Assembly: GCA_025642065.1 (NCBI GenBank)
Contig: JAODUP010000554.1
Location: 144,501-208,500, forward strand
DNA: 64,000 bases
Reading direction: 5' to 3'
Source of the DNA: Paralvinella palmiformis
Lineage: Eukaryota; Annelida; Polychaeta; Terebellida; Alvinellidae
The position numbers and the translations under genes were made by a program. Under the pieces are notes generated by a model. The model had not been told where the DNA came from. It worked only from the letters and a program-made list of their open reading frames with translations, and did no database searches. Numbering within the stretch: position 1 is the stretch's first letter; every line of letters starts with the position of its first letter. Positions 63,429 to 64,000 of this stretch are shown here, piece after piece.

Positions 63429-64000
63429 ATGCGCCCACGTAGTGGAAAACATCCAAAGCAGATTGTGTCTGATGCAAGTAATTTGATCACTATGCCAATA
63501 ACACCATATAATGGCACAGCTGTACAAAATGTAAGTATTGGTCTTATTAACTGTCAGTCGATCTGTAATAAATCTGATGAAATATCTGATGTTGTTAAGG
63601 ATATGGATCTTGATGCTCTTGTCATTACAGAGACTTGGCTGACTGGTAATGTTTCAGACCAGAAGATTGTTGGTGATGTGACTCCAGCTGGATATTCATT
63701 CCACCATGCAGCTCGGATTCACAAAAAAGGTGGGGGAGTCGGCATTCTTCTCCGTGATTCTTTGAAGTGTGAAACCCATTTGCGTTTTCAGGCTAAGTCT
63801 TTTGAAAATTACCAACTGACTTTTATATCTGAGGGGATAAGTGTTCGTGTAGCTATTATCTACCGATTACACCCCACTAAGAAAAATGGCCTGAAAGCAA
63901 CAGATTTCTTCAAGGAATTTTCGGAATTTGTTGACTCTCTTGCTACCAACAGTGGTCATCTGTTGATCTTAGGTGATTTCAATATACATTGGGATTGCCG
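63429..64000 (+). CDS. LINE ORF, apurinic endonuclease domain, runs off the window
   Basis: Open for 190 codons from the ATG at 63429 to the window end with no stop. The N-terminal 35 residues are basic (MRPRSGKHPKQI). An APE-type endonuclease follows: IGLINCQSICNKSDEI, DALVITETWL (catalytic Glu in ITETW), GYSFHHAARIHKKGGGVGIL, and LLILGDFNIHWDC (Asp/Asn pair in GDFN). These enzymes nick target DNA for retrotransposition. The intact frame makes this the youngest-looking LINE in the window. It is CR1/jockey-like by motif order; the RT should lie just beyond the right edge. Confidence 0.85.
   Translation, partial: MRPRSGKHPKQIVSDASNLITMPITPYNGTAVQNVSIGLINCQSICNKSDEISDVVKDMDLDALVITETWLTGNVSDQKIVGDVTPAGYSFHHAARIHKKGGGVGILLRDSLKCETHLRFQAKSFENYQLTFISEGISVRVAIIYRLHPTKKNGLKATDFFKEFSEFVDSLATNSGHLLILGDFNIHWDC

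Overview
This is eukaryotic (animal) genomic DNA, AT-rich, repeat-dense and mostly intergenic or intronic. The evidence is: a gene split by GT..AG introns of 0.6 to 4.3 kb, AATAAA poly(A) signals, tRNA-derived SINEs with target-site duplications, non-LTR retrotransposon remains, hAT-like and pogo-like DNA transposons, and abundant (AT)n, (AC)n, (TCTA)n and (CACT)n arrays. A WASH-complex subunit plus an animal-type beta-carbonic anhydrase (present in many invertebrates, absent from vertebrates) points to an invertebrate. A mollusc or other lophotrochozoan is my best guess, but this is inference only.

Three genes can be supported. (1) Minus strand, about 9.95 to 8.47 kb: a two-exon gene with a CCAAT/TATA promoter, a consensus intron and an 88-residue protein I do not recognise. 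(2) Plus strand, 35,697 to 45,693: a beta-carbonic anhydrase in four coding exons, all introns phase 0, 250 residues, with the zinc and catalytic motifs intact. (3) Plus strand, 52,001 to 53,450: an intronless WASHC1 (WASH) gene with one extra base near 52,193 that shifts the frame. Apart from that base it encodes a complete protein of about 482 residues. The three genes do not form a functional unit; this is ordinary animal gene spacing.

Layout. 1 to 8.4 kb: no gene; simple repeats, short SINE copies, a pogo-like MITE, a palindromic MITE and a 360-bp duplication. 8.4 to 10.0 kb: the small minus-strand gene. 10.0 to 23.1 kb: the most microsatellite-rich part, with a 254-bp tandem duplication and a hAT-like MITE. 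23.2 to 25.25 kb: a three-level nest (SINE inside LINE inside LINE). 25.3 to 34.6 kb: AT-rich, with a 1.15-kb hAT-like element and other DNA-transposon remnants. 34.6 to 35.17 kb: the tail of a LINE. 35.7 to 46.8 kb: the carbonic anhydrase gene, whose introns hold many elements and a 45-bp minisatellite. 48.8 to 50.0 kb: a LINE fragment split by a hAT-like MITE with a perfect 8-bp duplication, then a SINE. 50.7 to 51.5 kb: a foldback-like structure just upstream of WASHC1. 55.6 to 56.3 kb: another nest. 60.7 to 62.7 kb: a decayed LINE on the minus strand. 63.4 to 64.0 kb: the open 5' part of a LINE endonuclease ORF running off the window.

At least three tRNA-derived SINE families occur. Family 2 is the commonest, with about ten whole or partial copies. 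Repeat classifications rest on termini, duplications and motifs read by eye, without a library search.
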